DNA from: Colwellia sp. C2M11
GTDB taxonomy: Bacteria > Pseudomonadota > Gammaproteobacteria > Enterobacterales > Alteromonadaceae
Length of the DNA: 64,000 nt
Direction of reading: 5' to 3'
Assembly: GCF_018860915.1 (NCBI RefSeq)
Contig: NZ_JAHKQD010000053.1
Span: 124,001-188,000 of the forward strand
This document shows, one piece after another, positions 27,354 through 37,386 of the stretch. The notes beneath the pieces are model-generated. The model was not told the origin of the DNA, did not search any database, and worked only from the letters and a program-made list of their open reading frames with translations. Position 1 is the first letter of the stretch; each line of letters begins with the position of its first letter. A program made the translations under genes and the position numbers.

Positions 27354-28514
27354 ATGTTTAATAACGTATTAATGATTATTCTTATTATCTGCTTAACTAG
27401 CTGTAAAACCACACCAAACTTTGATTCTATTCGAAGCGCCGAAACATTAATTAAGCAAATAGAATCCGATAACCCAGATATTATAGCCATTGCGCAGCAA
27501 GCGGTTCACACTAATAAACTGATTCAAAAAGATGTCGATGATATTAAAGCATTGCTCAATGAATTAAGCCAAAAAATTGCTGAGGTGTGGGGCGAAAAGA
27601 AACCGCAAGTACCTAATAATAAAAAACTGGTTAAATATACAAATAACTACAGAGCTCGTGCCATTGTTGACTTTGAAAAAGGCACTGTGTTGATCGAAAC
27701 TTTAGCAGATAACTCTCAAACTAAAACACTTACTAATTTACAAAATGCCATTACTACTACTCTATTATCAACAGCAGATCCAAGTAAAACCGATATATTT
27801 TCCAGTGATGCTCCAACACTATCAGGCCAACCTTATTTATATCAGCAAGTACTTGATCATGATAATAAAGCGATTCAATACCAATGGCGTGCTAATCGAT
27901 TCTCCAAGTATTTGACTGAATTCAAGTTACAAAAATACAGTAACAACGGAAAACAAATTTACGCAGTTAGAATTGATATGGTTGAAAAACATCAACATCT
28001 ACGTGAACAAAAATACAGTACCTTTGTACTCGCTGCAGCTAAGCGTTATCAAATATCACCACAATTAATCTACGGCATAATTGAAACTGAAAGTAGTTTT
28101 AACCCGTTTGCAGTGAGTTCAGCTAATGCTTACGGCCTGATGCAAGTTGTGCCCAAAACCGCAGGTGCTGATGTATTTCAGCGTATTAAAAATAAAAGTG
28201 GTATGCCAACCAAGCAGCAACTATTCGATCCTGCTTATAACATTGATATTGGTACTGCCTATTTATATATTCTCAATAATAACTATTTAAATGCCGTAAC
28301 TAATGCTACAAGTCGTCATTATTCAATTATTTCTGCCTACAATGGCGGTGCAGGAAATGTATTAAAAACCTTTCATAGTAACCGAACAACAGCGATGAAA
28401 GTTCTCAATACTAAAACATCTAAAGACGTTTATTATTTACTTACCCAAAAGCATCCAAAATCAGAATCTCGCCGTTACTTAGAAAAAGTAACTAAGGCTG
28501 AAAAAAGTTACTGA
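27354..28514 (+). CDS. mltC: Membrane-bound lytic murein transglycosylase, MltC-like lipoprotein
   Basis: Outer-membrane lipoprotein that cleaves peptidoglycan glycan strands to form anhydro-muropeptides. A lipoprotein signal ends in the lipobox LTSC (Cys17). The MltC-type N-terminal domain spans about 20-200 (YRARAIVDFEKGTVLIETLA). The SLT catalytic domain follows, with the acid Glu in IIETESSFNPFAVS and the family phrases AYGLMQVVPKTAG and SIISAYNGGAGNVLKTF. At 386 residues it is close to E. coli MltC (about 359). The gene stands alone, not beside mutY/yggX as in E. coli. Confidence 0.88.
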   Translation: MFNNVLMIILIICLTSCKTTPNFDSIRSAETLIKQIESDNPDIIAIAQQAVHTNKLIQKDVDDIKALLNELSQKIAEVWGEKKPQVPNNKKLVKYTNNYRARAIVDFEKGTVLIETLADNSQTKTLTNLQNAITTTLLSTADPSKTDIFSSDAPTLSGQPYLYQQVLDHDNKAIQYQWRANRFSKYLTEFKLQKYSNNGKQIYAVRIDMVEKHQHLREQKYSTFVLAAAKRYQISPQLIYGIIETESSFNPFAVSSANAYGLMQVVPKTAGADVFQRIKNKSGMPTKQQLFDPAYNIDIGTAYLYILNNNYLNAVTNATSRHYSIISAYNGGAGNVLKTFHSNRTTAMKVLNTKTSKDVYYLLTQKHPKSESRRYLEKVTKAEKSY

Positions 28515-28574
28515 TAGATAATAAGTAGAACGCCTCACGATAATAGTCAGTTCTGGGCTGTTGAATAAACCGAG

Positions 28575-28595
28575 ATTCTGAATCAAGTTCAGAAT
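28575..28595. repeat. Single palindromic module of the intergenic repeat
   Basis: ATTCTGAATCAAGTTCAGAA and one more base form an 8-bp inverted repeat. It is the reverse orientation of the module at 14369 and 57435 and continues into GACGG as the other copies do. It lies after the mltC-like gene. Confidence 0.75.
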
Positions 28596-28698
28596 GACGG
28601 AGGATATTCATAATAACAAAAAAATGCACATTATTTGCACATTGACCTATTATTATCTACAGCATATGAATCAATCGTAAATATTCCCCCTTTGGAGA

Positions 28699-29343
28699 AT
28701 GTGTCAAATGAAACCATCGCTATTACACATAAAAAAAACGTTAAGCTGTAACAATAATGCAAATACCTTACTAAGTTTATTGCTAGCCTCTTCGCTTGCG
28801 GCTTGCGGTAGTGGTGCTAGCGATCCAGCTGACGTAGATGATGTCGATAATACTGTAGGCACTAACACAGTACCTTTTGCTAATGCTGGTGAAGACCAAA
28901 TCTTACTTATTGGTAGTACCGCCACATTATCAGGCGAAGCAAGTAGTGATACTGATGGCGATACACTTAGCTACTCATGGAGTTTATCTACGTTACCTGA
29001 CGGCAGTATTGCTACATTATCTAGCGATACAGACTCGACAACATCATTTTCAGCAGATGTAGCAGGTATTTACGTTGTAACGCTAATGGTCAATGATGAT
29101 GAAGCAAATAGCGAAATTGACAGTGTTAATATTACAGTGTCTGAAGTCATTGATAGTTCAACTACAAGTATTTTATGTGATTATAGTTACCATGCCTATA
29201 ATGATTCCGATTCAGTGCAATTAGATAGTATTGTCACCTGGAGTTGTACAGATGAGGATCGTGAAATAGCAGCAAACGGCGTTCCAGATCATGCAGTAGG
29301 TACATTCCCTAATAACAACACCCCAAAGAACAGCCTCCTCTAG
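28699..29343 (+). pseudogene. PKD-domain lipoprotein, truncated before its YHYH-type domain
   Basis: The start codon is uncertain; ATG at 28699 or 28708 would do. A lipoprotein signal ends in LAAC. A PKD/Ig-like domain follows (about 55-150, PFANAGEDQILLIGSTATLSG, DTLSYSWSL). After that comes CDYSYHAYNDSDSVQ then WSCTDEDREIAANGVPDHAV, which resembles the opening of the YHYH domain found in secreted marine proteins. In those proteins the domain continues well past a GTFPN phrase to the YHYH motif. Here GTFPNNNTPKNSLL ends in a stop, so about the last 150 residues are absent. Another frame stays open only briefly, so a deletion is more likely than a simple frameshift. Confidence 0.6.
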
Positions 29344-29403
29344 AAATATCTGTTCTTGACAATATCCAGCTAAATAAAATTAAATAAACTATAAAGTGTC
29401 ATT

Positions 29404-29931
29404 ATGAAATATATAAAAAATAATCTTTTTTCAGTTCTAACCTTATTTTCTAGCATACTCGTGTCACACAACTCATCTGCACATGTCATTGTGGCACAAC
29501 GTGGCACACTTAATATCCTTAATAACGGTGTGTTTATGGTACTTTCATTGCCTATAAGCGCCTTTGAGGGGGTCGATGACGATAATGATGGTAAGCTTTC
29601 TAAAATAGAATTTACTAAACACCGCAGCGTTATCACCAATGTAATTCACGAAAAAGTCGTATTAAAAGATAAAAACAGAAAACTCGTGTTAGAAGATATG
29701 ATGCTTTCTCCCGTCACTTCTCATCAGTCGCCACAAGATCCTGTATCACAATTAGTTGTAATGGGGCGCTATAACTTGACTGACTTACTGAGCCCATTAG
29801 AGTACACAATAGAGTTATTTGGTACGACACCTGCTGAACAAGTATTAGACGTTGTCGCAACCCGTAAAAGTGATAATCAAAAAAGAAAAATAAAGCTAAC
29901 ACCTAAAAATTCGAGTGTTTCTATTTTTTAA
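29404..29931 (+). CDS. Secreted EF-hand protein
   Basis: Exported protein of 175 residues with a signal peptide (1-26, ending SSA). It carries one EF-hand calcium-binding loop, DDDNDGKLSKIEF (about residues 59-71), with Asp, Asn/Asp, Gly and a final Glu in the expected places. The rest looks like beta-strand (VVLKDKNRKLVLEDMML, PLEYTIELFG). It lies 60 bp after the truncated PKD lipoprotein and may have been its partner. No enzymatic function is visible. Confidence 0.72.
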   Translation: MKYIKNNLFSVLTLFSSILVSHNSSAHVIVAQRGTLNILNNGVFMVLSLPISAFEGVDDDNDGKLSKIEFTKHRSVITNVIHEKVVLKDKNRKLVLEDMMLSPVTSHQSPQDPVSQLVVMGRYNLTDLLSPLEYTIELFGTTPAEQVLDVVATRKSDNQKRKIKLTPKNSSVSIF

Positions 29932-30288
29932 TAAAAGTAATTACAGAGTGAATATCGTCTGTTAATAGATGAATTACGATTAACTTTTCTGTTGATATAA
30001 TATCAATCTCACTAGCTATGTGATCATTTCTACTGGCTAAAATCACCAACCACATCGTTATTTATTTAATAATTATAACAACTAGTTATTGAAAAAAACG
30101 CCTTGTGTTTTACGGTTTTTTTACGTATAAAATTGTTCACTTAATTAATGAAACGGGTATAGAGTATTCGAAACTATTCTACTGTGTTAACAAAAAAGGG
30201 TAATAACAGTGATGTTATTACCCTTTCTAATATTACAGGTCTAAGCCTAACTAAGCTAACGAGAAGCTTTCATTAAACTCAGCTCACT
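29932..30288. other. Convergent intergenic region, 357 bp
   Basis: Apart from the strong hairpin at 30192-30226 this AT-rich stretch shows no coding sequence, tRNA or recognisable RNA. It separates the plus-strand EF-hand gene from the end of the isc operon. Confidence 0.6.
30192..30226 (-). terminator. Terminator of the isc operon
   Basis: A perfect 14-bp stem (AAAGGGTAATAACA, 30195-30208, with TGTTATTACCCTTT, 30213-30226) has a GTGA loop. On the minus strand the stem runs straight into T residues (complement of the A run at 30192-30197), so it terminates transcripts from fdx. Confidence 0.9.
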
Positions 30289-30627
30289 TTAATGATTTTC
30301 CGATACCATATTCACAGTATACTTAGGAATATCAACAACTAAATCTTCATCACCAACAATAGATTGACAGCTTAAACGAGACTCAGGCTCTAAACCCCAT
30401 GCTTTATCTAGCATATCTTCTTCCAGTTCATCGCCCTCTTCGATAGAATCGAACCCTTCTCTAATAATCACGTGACACGTTGTACAAGCACAAACTTTTT
30501 CACAAGCATGTTCAATACCGATGTCATTTCTTAAGGCTACGTTTAATACACTTTCGCCTTTTTCAGCTTCAACGACGGCGCCATCAGGACATAACTCTTC
30601 GTTGGGTAAAAATATAATTTTTGGCAT
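30289..30627 (-). CDS. fdx: ISC-type [2Fe-2S] ferredoxin
   Basis: Small cytoplasmic electron carrier that supplies electrons to Fe-S cluster assembly on IscU. The cluster ligands are in ACEKVCACTTCHVII and RLSCQSIV (C-x5-C-x2-C and a distal Cys). REGFDSIEEGDELEEDMLDK is typical of ISC ferredoxins. I start at the ATG at 30627 (MPKIIFLPNEE), giving 112 residues as in E. coli Fdx. The longer open frame would overlap the end of hscA and has no family support. It is the last gene of the cluster; iscX, which follows fdx in E. coli, is not present here. Confidence 0.95.
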   Translation of the reverse strand: MPKIIFLPNEELCPDGAVVEAEKGESVLNVALRNDIGIEHACEKVCACTTCHVIIREGFDSIEEGDELEEDMLDKAWGLEPESRLSCQSIVGDEDLVVDIPKYTVNMVSENH

Positions 30628-30682
30628 GTTATTTATCTCTTTTTCTCTTTGTTTTGTCATAAGATACAAGTAAGTTGTTTCT

Positions 30683-32566
30683 TTATAATTTATCGACAGA
30701 CTGACCACTTAGCGCTTTATTAATAGAACTATCCATACGTCGTTCAGCAAATACATCTGTCGCTTGATCTAATTTTTTAATCGCGGCTTCAATTGCATCG
30801 GCATCATCACCTTGACTGATTTCAGCTAACGAATTTATCACTTGCTCAATAGTAGACGTTTCTTCTGCATCAAGTAAATGATGGTCTAAGGCGATTGCCG
30901 CTTTAACCGATTCAATAACCCGCGCAGCCTCAACCTGTTGCTCTTTTAACATACGAGCATCAATATCCGCTTTAGCGTTGTTCATTGAATCTTTAAGCAT
31001 TTGTGCAATTTTACTATCGTCTATGCCAAAAGAAGGTTTCACTTCAATGCTTGCTTCAACACCTGATGATTTTTCCATTGCACTAACTGATAATAACCCG
31101 TCAGCATCAACTTTAAATGTTACACGGATATGGGCGGCACCTGCTGTCATGGCAGGAATACCTCGTAATTCAAAACGGGCTAACGAACGACAATCATCAA
31201 CAAGCTCTCGCTCACCTTGTAAAACATGCACAGCCATGGCTGTTTGGCCGTCTTTGAAGGTAGTAAACTCTTGCGCTTTTGCTACAGGAATAGTGGTATT
31301 ACGATGAATAACCTTTTCAACCAAACCGCCCATCGTTTCTAAACCAAGCGATAACGGAATAACATCAAGTAATAATATATCACTGTCAGGTTTATTACCC
31401 GCAAGGATATCAGCCTGAATAGCAGCACCAATGGCAACAACTTTGTCTGGGTCAATCGACGTTAATGGTGTTTTATTAAAATATTTTTCTACTTCACTGC
31501 GTACTAAAGGCACACGTGTAGAACCACCAACCATTACAACTTCAAGCACTTCATCAACACTAATATTAGCGTCTTTTAAGCTTCGACGGCATGCTCTTAA
31601 GGTTTTTTTCACTAACGCTGAAATCAAGCCATCAAACGTTTCTTTTGAGATGTTAGTTGACCATACTTGTTCATTCTTTTCGTTTGATTCATCAGCACTC
31701 AGCGTTAAGGTAACCTCAACATTATCCAAGGTCGTTAGTTGTTCTTTTGCATAACAAGCTTGTTTTATTAATTGACGCTCAAGTGTCGGAGACAATGGAC
31801 GAGTTAAACCAGCCTGCTCAACTAAATAATCAGCAAGAACAACATCAAAATCATCACCACCTAATGCTGAATCACCTCCGGTAGAAAGTACTTCAAAAAC
31901 CCCTTTATTCAAACGTAATACAGAAATATCAAAAGTACCACCGCCTAAATCATAAATAGCAATAACACCTTCTTGTCCTGAATCAAGACCATAAGCAACA
32001 GCTGCTGCCGTTGGCTCATTAAGAAGACGTAATACATTAACACCCGCTAATTTTGCTGCATCTTTAGTACTTTGGCGTTGTGCATCATCAAAATGGGCAG
32101 GTACAGTAACAACGACGCCGGTAAGCTCTCCACCGAGTGCTTGTTCAGCACGTTGACTTAAACTTTTTAGAATTTCAGCCGACACTTGTACAGGGTTAAT
32201 ATTACCTTTACGTGTAACAATTTCTGGCTTATTTTCGTCACCCGTAAATTGATATGGTAAAGAAGGATACTTACTTTGAATATCAGCTAAAGAGCGACCA
32301 ATTAAACGTTTAGCCGATACTATAGTATTTTGAGGATCACTCACGCTTAATGATTTTGCTCCTTCACCTACCAAGATATCATTGGGTTGATAACTCACAA
32401 TAGAAGGTAATATATCACGCCCATCTTGGTCAACTAATGTGCTCGCTTCACCACTTTGCACACTCGCAATAAGTGAATTTGTGGTACCTAAATCGATACC
32501 TGCAGCTAATCTATGTTCATGAGGTACTGTGCTAAGTCCGGGTTCTGCTATTTGTAATAAAGCCAT
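30683..32566 (-). CDS. hscA: Hsp70-type Fe-S assembly chaperone HscA
   Basis: Cytoplasmic ATP-dependent chaperone that, with HscB, binds the LPPVK motif of IscU and promotes cluster transfer. The nucleotide domain has [29 protein letters not shown] and [14 protein letters not shown]. The substrate domain follows ([29 protein letters not shown]). The length of 627 is close to E. coli HscA (616). It follows hscB by 50 bp and precedes fdx by 55 bp. Confidence 0.97.
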   Translation of the reverse strand: MALLQIAEPGLSTVPHEHRLAAGIDLGTTNSLIASVQSGEASTLVDQDGRDILPSIVSYQPNDILVGEGAKSLSVSDPQNTIVSAKRLIGRSLADIQSKYPSLPYQFTGDENKPEIVTRKGNINPVQVSAEILKSLSQRAEQALGGELTGVVVTVPAHFDDAQRQSTKDAAKLAGVNVLRLLNEPTAAAVAYGLDSGQEGVIAIYDLGGGTFDISVLRLNKGVFEVLSTGGDSALGGDDFDVVLADYLVEQAGLTRPLSPTLERQLIKQACYAKEQLTTLDNVEVTLTLSADESNEKNEQVWSTNISKETFDGLISALVKKTLRACRRSLKDANISVDEVLEVVMVGGSTRVPLVRSEVEKYFNKTPLTSIDPDKVVAIGAAIQADILAGNKPDSDILLLDVIPLSLGLETMGGLVEKVIHRNTTIPVAKAQEFTTFKDGQTAMAVHVLQGERELVDDCRSLARFELRGIPAMTAGAAHIRVTFKVDADGLLSVSAMEKSSGVEASIEVKPSFGIDDSKIAQMLKDSMNNAKADIDARMLKEQQVEAARVIESVKAAIALDHHLLDAEETSTIEQVINSLAEISQGDDADAIEAAIKKLDQATDVFAERRMDSSINKALSGQSVDKL

Positions 32567-32616
32567 GTTTTAATTATGTTCAGTTATTTGAGTTAAAAAG
32601 TAAAAGACGCTGTTTG

Positions 32617-33144
32617 CTAATCGTCAAACAAACTATCTTCAAGACGATCTACTTCAATATTGAGTTTTTGATAAAATTTCAATTTACGTAAGTTATCGCA
32701 TGCTAACATATTAGCTGCATCAGTGTTTTCGCAAATTTGTGCTTGTAACAAGCTAAAATGTTGCTGATATTCTTGAGCAAGCTCTTGTTGGGCAGCAGCT
32801 AAAGCCGCATCAACATCTTCAGCATGAGTAACCTCTTCCAACATCTCTCTAAGTTCCATTTGCCTCATTAAAAAGCGAGTATCACCAAAAGTATGTTGCT
32901 CGTTCGGTAATTCTACACCTCGTAAAGTAAGAATATATTCCGCACGTGCTAAAGGTTGTTTGATTGTTTGATAGGCATCGTTAAGCTCTGCCGACTTTTG
33001 TACTGCAATGAGCTGTTCTTGGCTAGAAGCATGGGCAAACTTGTCAGGATGAACCGACTTTTGCAGTGTTTGATAGGTTTGAGACAGTTGATTTAAATCG
33101 ACATCGAAACTAACTTCAATCCCGAATAATTGGAAGTAATTCAC
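32617..33144 (-). CDS. hscB: Co-chaperone HscB (J-domain)
   Basis: J-domain protein that delivers IscU to HscA and stimulates its ATPase. The N-terminal J-domain has the HPD motif in SVHPDKFAHAS (about residue 33), with MNYFQLFGIE at the start as in other HscB proteins. The C-terminal part is the three-helix IscU-binding bundle. The 175-residue length is standard. An unusually long 314-bp gap separates it from iscA upstream. Confidence 0.96.
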   Translation of the reverse strand: MNYFQLFGIEVSFDVDLNQLSQTYQTLQKSVHPDKFAHASSQEQLIAVQKSAELNDAYQTIKQPLARAEYILTLRGVELPNEQHTFGDTRFLMRQMELREMLEEVTHAEDVDAALAAAQQELAQEYQQHFSLLQAQICENTDAANMLACDNLRKLKFYQKLNIEVDRLEDSLFDD

Positions 33145-33458
33145 TTGGTTACCTAAAAAATTTAAACTCGATTAAGTTTTTGAATGATAGTTAAAGTTAA
33201 CGTTATTTAGTGCTAATACAATAAAAGCTAAAACAAGAGCACGAAAATAGACCTTAATCATTATTTCGTACATCCTGTTTTGTGCTCTATACTTGTATTT
33301 TGTACTTCAGTTCAATTATTACTTTTTATGCTTGCATTCCGACTCAGTATTTTTTAGCAATTGACTCTTCAGATAATAATATATTATTCAACGAATTTAT
33401 AAATACTAATAACACAATACTAGAGCCAAACAGAAGCAAACAATAAAGTACTTAGCCG
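33145..33458 (-). other. Long gap inside the isc operon with inverted repeats
   Basis: The gap between iscA and hscB is 314 bp, although isc genes are usually close. GAGCACGAAAATAG (from about 33237) can pair partly with TATTTCGT and GTGCTC (to about 33283), giving alternative stems. No coding frame or RNA family is recognised. It may hold an internal promoter, an attenuator or an RNA processing site. Confidence 0.5.
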
Positions 33459-33782
33459 TTATACGTTAAAGCTTTCACCACAGCCACATTCGCCCTTAGC
33501 GTTTGGGTTGGTAAACTTAAAGCCCTCATTTAGGCCTTCTTTAACAAAATCTAACTCGATACCATCAAGATAAACTAAGCTTTTAGTGTCAATGATTATG
33601 TTAACGTTTTCAATATTAAACATATGATCATCTTCATTTAAATCATCAACAAACTCAAGTACATAAGCCAAGCCTGAGCAACCTGTCGTTTTAATACCTA
33701 AACGCAAACCAAGACCTTTGCCTCGATTCGTCATAAAAGATTGAACTCGCTCTGTTGCCGCTGGCGTCATGGTAACTGACAT
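33459..33782 (-). CDS. iscA: A-type Fe-S carrier IscA
   Basis: Cytoplasmic scaffold or carrier that receives clusters from IscU or supplies iron. The three ligand cysteines are visible in [13 protein letters not shown] and the C-terminal [11 protein letters not shown]. The 107-residue length is that of E. coli IscA. It follows iscU by 60 bp. Confidence 0.96.
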   Translation of the reverse strand: MSVTMTPAATERVQSFMTNRGKGLGLRLGIKTTGCSGLAYVLEFVDDLNEDDHMFNIENVNIIIDTKSLVYLDGIELDFVKEGLNEGFKFTNPNAKGECGCGESFNV

Positions 33783-33842
33783 ACTACTTTTCCTGTTTTG
33801 ATTCTTGTACTGAACTTATCTTATTAACTTAAACTCGGTTTA

Positions 33843-34223
33843 TTAACCGTTTTTACTTTTATAATCTTCAATTGCCGCTTTAATAGCGTCTTCAGCTAAA
33901 ATTGAGCAATGAATTTTTACCGGTGGTAAAGCTAATTCTTCAGCAATGGCTGTATTTTTAATCTGACCGGCTTCTTCAATTGATTTACCCTTCACCCATT
34001 CTGTTACCAATGAGCTTGAAGCAATTGCAGAACCACAACCATAAGTTTTAAATTTAGCATCTTCAATAACGCCATCAGCTGAAATTTTAAGTTGTAACTT
34101 CATTACATCACCACACGCAGGTGCACCAACCATACCTGTTGCTACAGATGGATCACTCTTATCCATAGAACCAACGTTACGTGGATTTTCATAATGATCG
34201 ATTACTTTTTCGCTATAAGCCAT
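33843..34223 (-). CDS. iscU: Fe-S cluster scaffold IscU
   Basis: Scaffold on which [2Fe-2S] and [4Fe-4S] clusters are built from IscS sulfur. The ligand residues are in GAPACGDVMKLQL, KTYGCGSAIASSSL and KIHCSILAEDAI. The LPPVK motif bound by HscA stands just before the last Cys. The 126-residue length is standard. ATG follows a TAGGAGAA ribosome site. Confidence 0.97.
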   Translation of the reverse strand: MAYSEKVIDHYENPRNVGSMDKSDPSVATGMVGAPACGDVMKLQLKISADGVIEDAKFKTYGCGSAIASSSLVTEWVKGKSIEEAGQIKNTAIAEELALPPVKIHCSILAEDAIKAAIEDYKSKNG

Positions 34224-34298
34224 AATATTTTCTCCTAACAGTTATCACTTTCTTTTTAATCCTTACCAACCTAATTGCCAGTAAGGAATAGATTAAAA

Positions 34299-35513
34299 TT
34301 AGTGAGCTGCCCATTCAATTGAGTCTAAATCAATACCGTCTTTGAACATTTCCCAAAGCGGTGACATATCACGTAAGTGACCAATAGATTTCTGTATTAA
34401 GTCGATTGCATAATCAACTTCTTCACTTGTAGTAAAACGACCAAAGCTAAAACGAATTGAGCTATGTGCCATTTCATCATTTAAACCAAGCGCTCTTAAC
34501 ACGTAAGAAGGCTCTAAACTTGCAGAAGTACAGGCACTGCCTGATGATACAGCTAAGTCTTTTAACGCCATAATTAATGATTCACCTTCAACAAAGTTGA
34601 AGCTTACATTTAAATTACCAGGATAACGTTTGTCAAAGTCGCCGTTAACAAACACTTGTTCCATTTGGTTTAAACCAGCCCATAAACGATCGCGCATAGC
34701 AGTTGCATGTGCAAGATCTTGTGCCATTTCTTCTTTTGCTATACGGCAAGCTTCACCCATACCAACAATTTGGTGAGTCGCTAATGTACCAGAACGCATA
34801 CCACGTTCATGTCCACCACCGTGCATTTGTGCTTCAAGACGAATACGAGGTTTACGACGTACATATAATGCGCCAATACCTTTAGGACCATACATTTTGT
34901 GAGCTGAAATTGATAACAAATCTACTTTTAGATGCTGTAAATCAATATTAATTTTACCAGCACTTTGTGCAGCATCAACATGGAAAATAATTTTACGTGC
35001 ACGACACATTTCGCCGATTTCGCCAATATCTTGAATAACACCAATTTCATTATTTACATGCATAATACTAACTAAAACAGTATCTTCGCGCATAGCTGCT
35101 TCAAGTTTTTTCAAATCAATCAAGCCATTATCTTCAGGATCAAGATACGTAACTTCAAAGCCTTGACGTTCTAATTCACGACATGGATCTAATACAGCTT
35201 TATGTTCTGTTTTACACGTAATAACATGCTTACCTTTTTTACTATAAAAGTTAGCAGCACCTTTAATAGCAAGGTTGTCTGACTCTGTAGCACCTGAAGT
35301 AAAAACAATTTCACGTGGGTCAGCATTAATTAATTCAGCAATTTGGTTACGCGCAACATCAACTGCTTCTTCGGCTTGCCAGCCAAACTTATGTGAACGG
35401 GATGCAGGGTTTCCGAAATGACCATCAGTAGTCATATACTGCATCATTTTTTCAGCAACACGTTTGTCAACAGGGGTCGTTGCTGAGTAATCAAAATAAA
35501 TAGGAAGCTTCAT
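34299..35513 (-). CDS. iscS: Cysteine desulfurase IscS
   Basis: PLP enzyme that takes sulfur from cysteine as a persulfide and gives it to IscU and tRNA thiolation partners. The PLP lysine lies in [16 protein letters not shown]. The persulfide-forming loop is [17 protein letters not shown]. The [10 protein letters not shown] segment binds the cofactor. The length of 404 equals E. coli IscS. It lies after iscR by 98 bp and before iscU by 75 bp. Confidence 0.97.
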   Translation of the reverse strand: MKLPIYFDYSATTPVDKRVAEKMMQYMTTDGHFGNPASRSHKFGWQAEEAVDVARNQIAELINADPREIVFTSGATESDNLAIKGAANFYSKKGKHVITCKTEHKAVLDPCRELERQGFEVTYLDPEDNGLIDLKKLEAAMREDTVLVSIMHVNNEIGVIQDIGEIGEMCRARKIIFHVDAAQSAGKINIDLQHLKVDLLSISAHKMYGPKGIGALYVRRKPRIRLEAQMHGGGHERGMRSGTLATHQIVGMGEACRIAKEEMAQDLAHATAMRDRLWAGLNQMEQVFVNGDFDKRYPGNLNVSFNFVEGESLIMALKDLAVSSGSACTSASLEPSYVLRALGLNDEMAHSSIRFSFGRFTTSEEVDYAIDLIQKSIGHLRDMSPLWEMFKDGIDLDSIEWAAH

Positions 35514-35611
35514 TGGCTCTCTCTCTCCACTTGTACGAATATTTAACTTAGCGCTTTATCAACTAACTATTGCTCTAAATACAGCACTAAATTAATGTAA
35601 AAGTTAATACG

Positions 35612-36103
35612 TTATAAATTAATAGGAATAATGGTTTCTAACGATGACTCTTTTTTACCAGATATATGCATATCACTTTGGCGTTGTGACACAGTTTTCA
35701 CATCATTTTTAGTAATAAGTTCAGCCAATGATATGTTTTGTAAAAACTCTTCAATACGCTGACTCAAACCTTGCCATAGAGAATGCGTTAAACATTGCTC
35801 TCCTCCTTGACAGTTACCCTTGCCCTGGCACTTTGTCGCATCAACGCTTTCATTAACAGCGCTAATAACATCAGCAATAGCAATTTGTGCTGAACATCGA
35901 CCTAAGCGATAACCACCACCAGGGCCTCGGATGCTAATCACTAAACCGCTTTTACGTAATTTAGAAAACAATTGCTCTAAATACGATAAAGAAATGCCTT
36001 GTCGCTCTGAAATATCAGCTAATGATACCGGGCCACTTACTGCATGAATTGTAACATCAAGCATTGCAGTTACGGCATAACGACCTTTAGAAGTTAATTT
36101 CAT
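35612..36103 (-). CDS. iscR: Fe-S-responsive transcription regulator IscR
   Basis: Rrf2-family regulator that, as a [2Fe-2S] protein, represses its own operon and, as apo-protein, controls other genes. The N-terminal winged helix reads [17 protein letters not shown]. The cluster-binding loop is [16 protein letters not shown], with three Cys and the His ligand spaced as in E. coli IscR. The 163-residue length matches. Two near-consensus IscR sites stand upstream of the promoter, consistent with self-regulation. Confidence 0.97.
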   Translation of the reverse strand: MKLTSKGRYAVTAMLDVTIHAVSGPVSLADISERQGISLSYLEQLFSKLRKSGLVISIRGPGGGYRLGRCSAQIAIADVISAVNESVDATKCQGKGNCQGGEQCLTHSLWQGLSQRIEEFLQNISLAELITKNDVKTVSQRQSDMHISGKKESSLETIIPINL

Positions 36104-36212
36104 AATGTGCCCATTTAATCCACGTTAGTGACATATTTGATGACATATATAATCAGCTATTTTAATAGTACATAACATTGCGATAACGCACTGAATGCGA
36201 TAATTGAGCGCA

Positions 36213-36240
36213 ATTTTACATAACCCTACAAAATAGTCAA
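36213..36240 (-). promoter_or_regulatory. Promoter of the isc operon
   Basis: Read on the minus strand, TTGACT (36240-36235) and TAAAAT (36218-36213) are spaced by 16 bp, about 110 bp before the iscR start. The -35 overlaps a half IscR site (TAGTCAA). Confidence 0.65.
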
Positions 36241-36244
36241 ACAT

Positions 36245-36269
36245 ATACCCGAGTAATCTAGTCAAGTAT
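36245..36269. promoter_or_regulatory. IscR type 1 binding site, promoter-proximal
   Basis: Against the E. coli type 1 consensus (ATASYYGACT, RWWWY, AGTCRRSTAT) the 25 bases here match at 23 positions, with half-sites ATACCCGAGT and AGTCAAGTAT. It sits directly upstream of the -35, where binding would affect polymerase access. Confidence 0.8.
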
Positions 36270-36299
36270 TTTACACTAAGATCATTAAATGGAAAAGTA

Positions 36300-36324
36300 A
36301 TACTTGACTATTTTAATCAACTAT
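36300..36324. promoter_or_regulatory. IscR type 1 binding site, distal
   Basis: Half-sites ATACTTGACT and AATCAACTAT flank a five-base ATTTT-type core. The 25 bases match 24 of 25 positions of the E. coli type 1 consensus. It lies 30 bp upstream of the first site, recalling the paired sites at the E. coli iscR promoter. Confidence 0.82.
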
Positions 36325-36422
36325 TACTTTTATAGTAAGAAAATCAAAAACAAAAAAGACAGTAATTAAAACAAAATCAACAGCTTATATTTAAATTATA
36401 TTTATTAAAGCTACATTTCTGT

Positions 36423-37271
36423 TTAAATTTCAGGATCAAAGCTTTCTACTTTGCTTTCTCGGCGTTTAGCCGCAGCTTTTTTATCTTCCACAAATTCGCC
36501 AACACGTAACTCAGGTAAATCGTTCGGGCAAATATTACCACCTAACTGATTCACTTCTTTACAAACCTTTGAAACACGATCGTCCATTAAATGCATATGA
36601 TCTAACAAGCGCCCTATTGCTTTAGCCACAGGATCAGGACTATCCGCAGAAACGGCATAAGCATCGAAGCCGAATTTTTTCGCCGCTTTATCGCGCGACT
36701 CTTTATCTAAACTGGCACCAAGTTTTTCACCCAACTCTTTATCAAGTAACGAGTTAGTACGGCCATTAACAATACGTGCAGGAATACCAACGGCAGTCGC
36801 ATTTGCAGGTAAATCTTTAACAACAACAGAATTGGAGCCGACTTTACCGCCCTTACCAATAGTAATAGGACCAAGCACCTGAGCACCAGCACCAATAACT
36901 ACGTTGTCTTCTAGCGTAGGGTGACGTTTTCCAGCGTTCCAACTAGTACCACCTAAGGTTACGCCATGGTACAAGGTAACATCGTCACCAATTTCAGAGG
37001 TTTCACCAATAACAACGCCCATACCGTGATCAATAAAAAAGCGACGACCGAGTTTTGCACCTGGGTGAATTTCAACACCCGTTAACCATCGAGAAAATGT
37101 AGATAGTACACGTGCCAATAACTTCCAATTAGCCTTCCATAGTTTATGACTTAATCGGTGAATCCAAATAGCATGTAAGCCGGGGTAATTAAGTAATACT
37201 TCAAGGCTGGTACGGGCGGCAGGATCTCTGTCGAAAACACTATTAATGTCTTCTTTAATACGGCTAAACAT
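36423..37271 (-). CDS. cysE: Serine O-acetyltransferase CysE
   Basis: Makes O-acetylserine from serine and acetyl-CoA, the step that commits to cysteine synthesis. An N-terminal helical domain ([19 protein letters not shown]) is followed by left-handed beta-helix hexapeptide repeats with the active-site phrases [20 protein letters not shown] and [10 protein letters not shown]. The length of 282 is close to E. coli CysE (273). It stands between trmJ and iscR, fitting cysteine supply for IscS. The 319-bp spacer to iscR holds the isc promoter, so the isc genes have their own control. Confidence 0.95.
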   Translation of the reverse strand: MFSRIKEDINSVFDRDPAARTSLEVLLNYPGLHAIWIHRLSHKLWKANWKLLARVLSTFSRWLTGVEIHPGAKLGRRFFIDHGMGVVIGETSEIGDDVTLYHGVTLGGTSWNAGKRHPTLEDNVVIGAGAQVLGPITIGKGGKVGSNSVVVKDLPANATAVGIPARIVNGRTNSLLDKELGEKLGASLDKESRDKAAKKFGFDAYAVSADSPDPVAKAIGRLLDHMHLMDDRVSKVCKEVNQLGGNICPNDLPELRVGEFVEDKKAAAKRRESKVESFDPEI

Positions 37272-37386
37272 ATTGGTTCCTTTCTTTCATTCACTGACTA
37301 AACTTACTGACTGGCTACTAACCATAATTTAATAGTTACTGAGCGCTTTCACAGAGTATTTCTCTTATTAAAATTACAGAACAGTA

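Noticed and set aside
30628-30708. N-terminal extension of the ferredoxin frame
   Set aside because: It overlaps the 3' end of hscA, and the ferredoxin family starts at MPKIIFLPN (30627).
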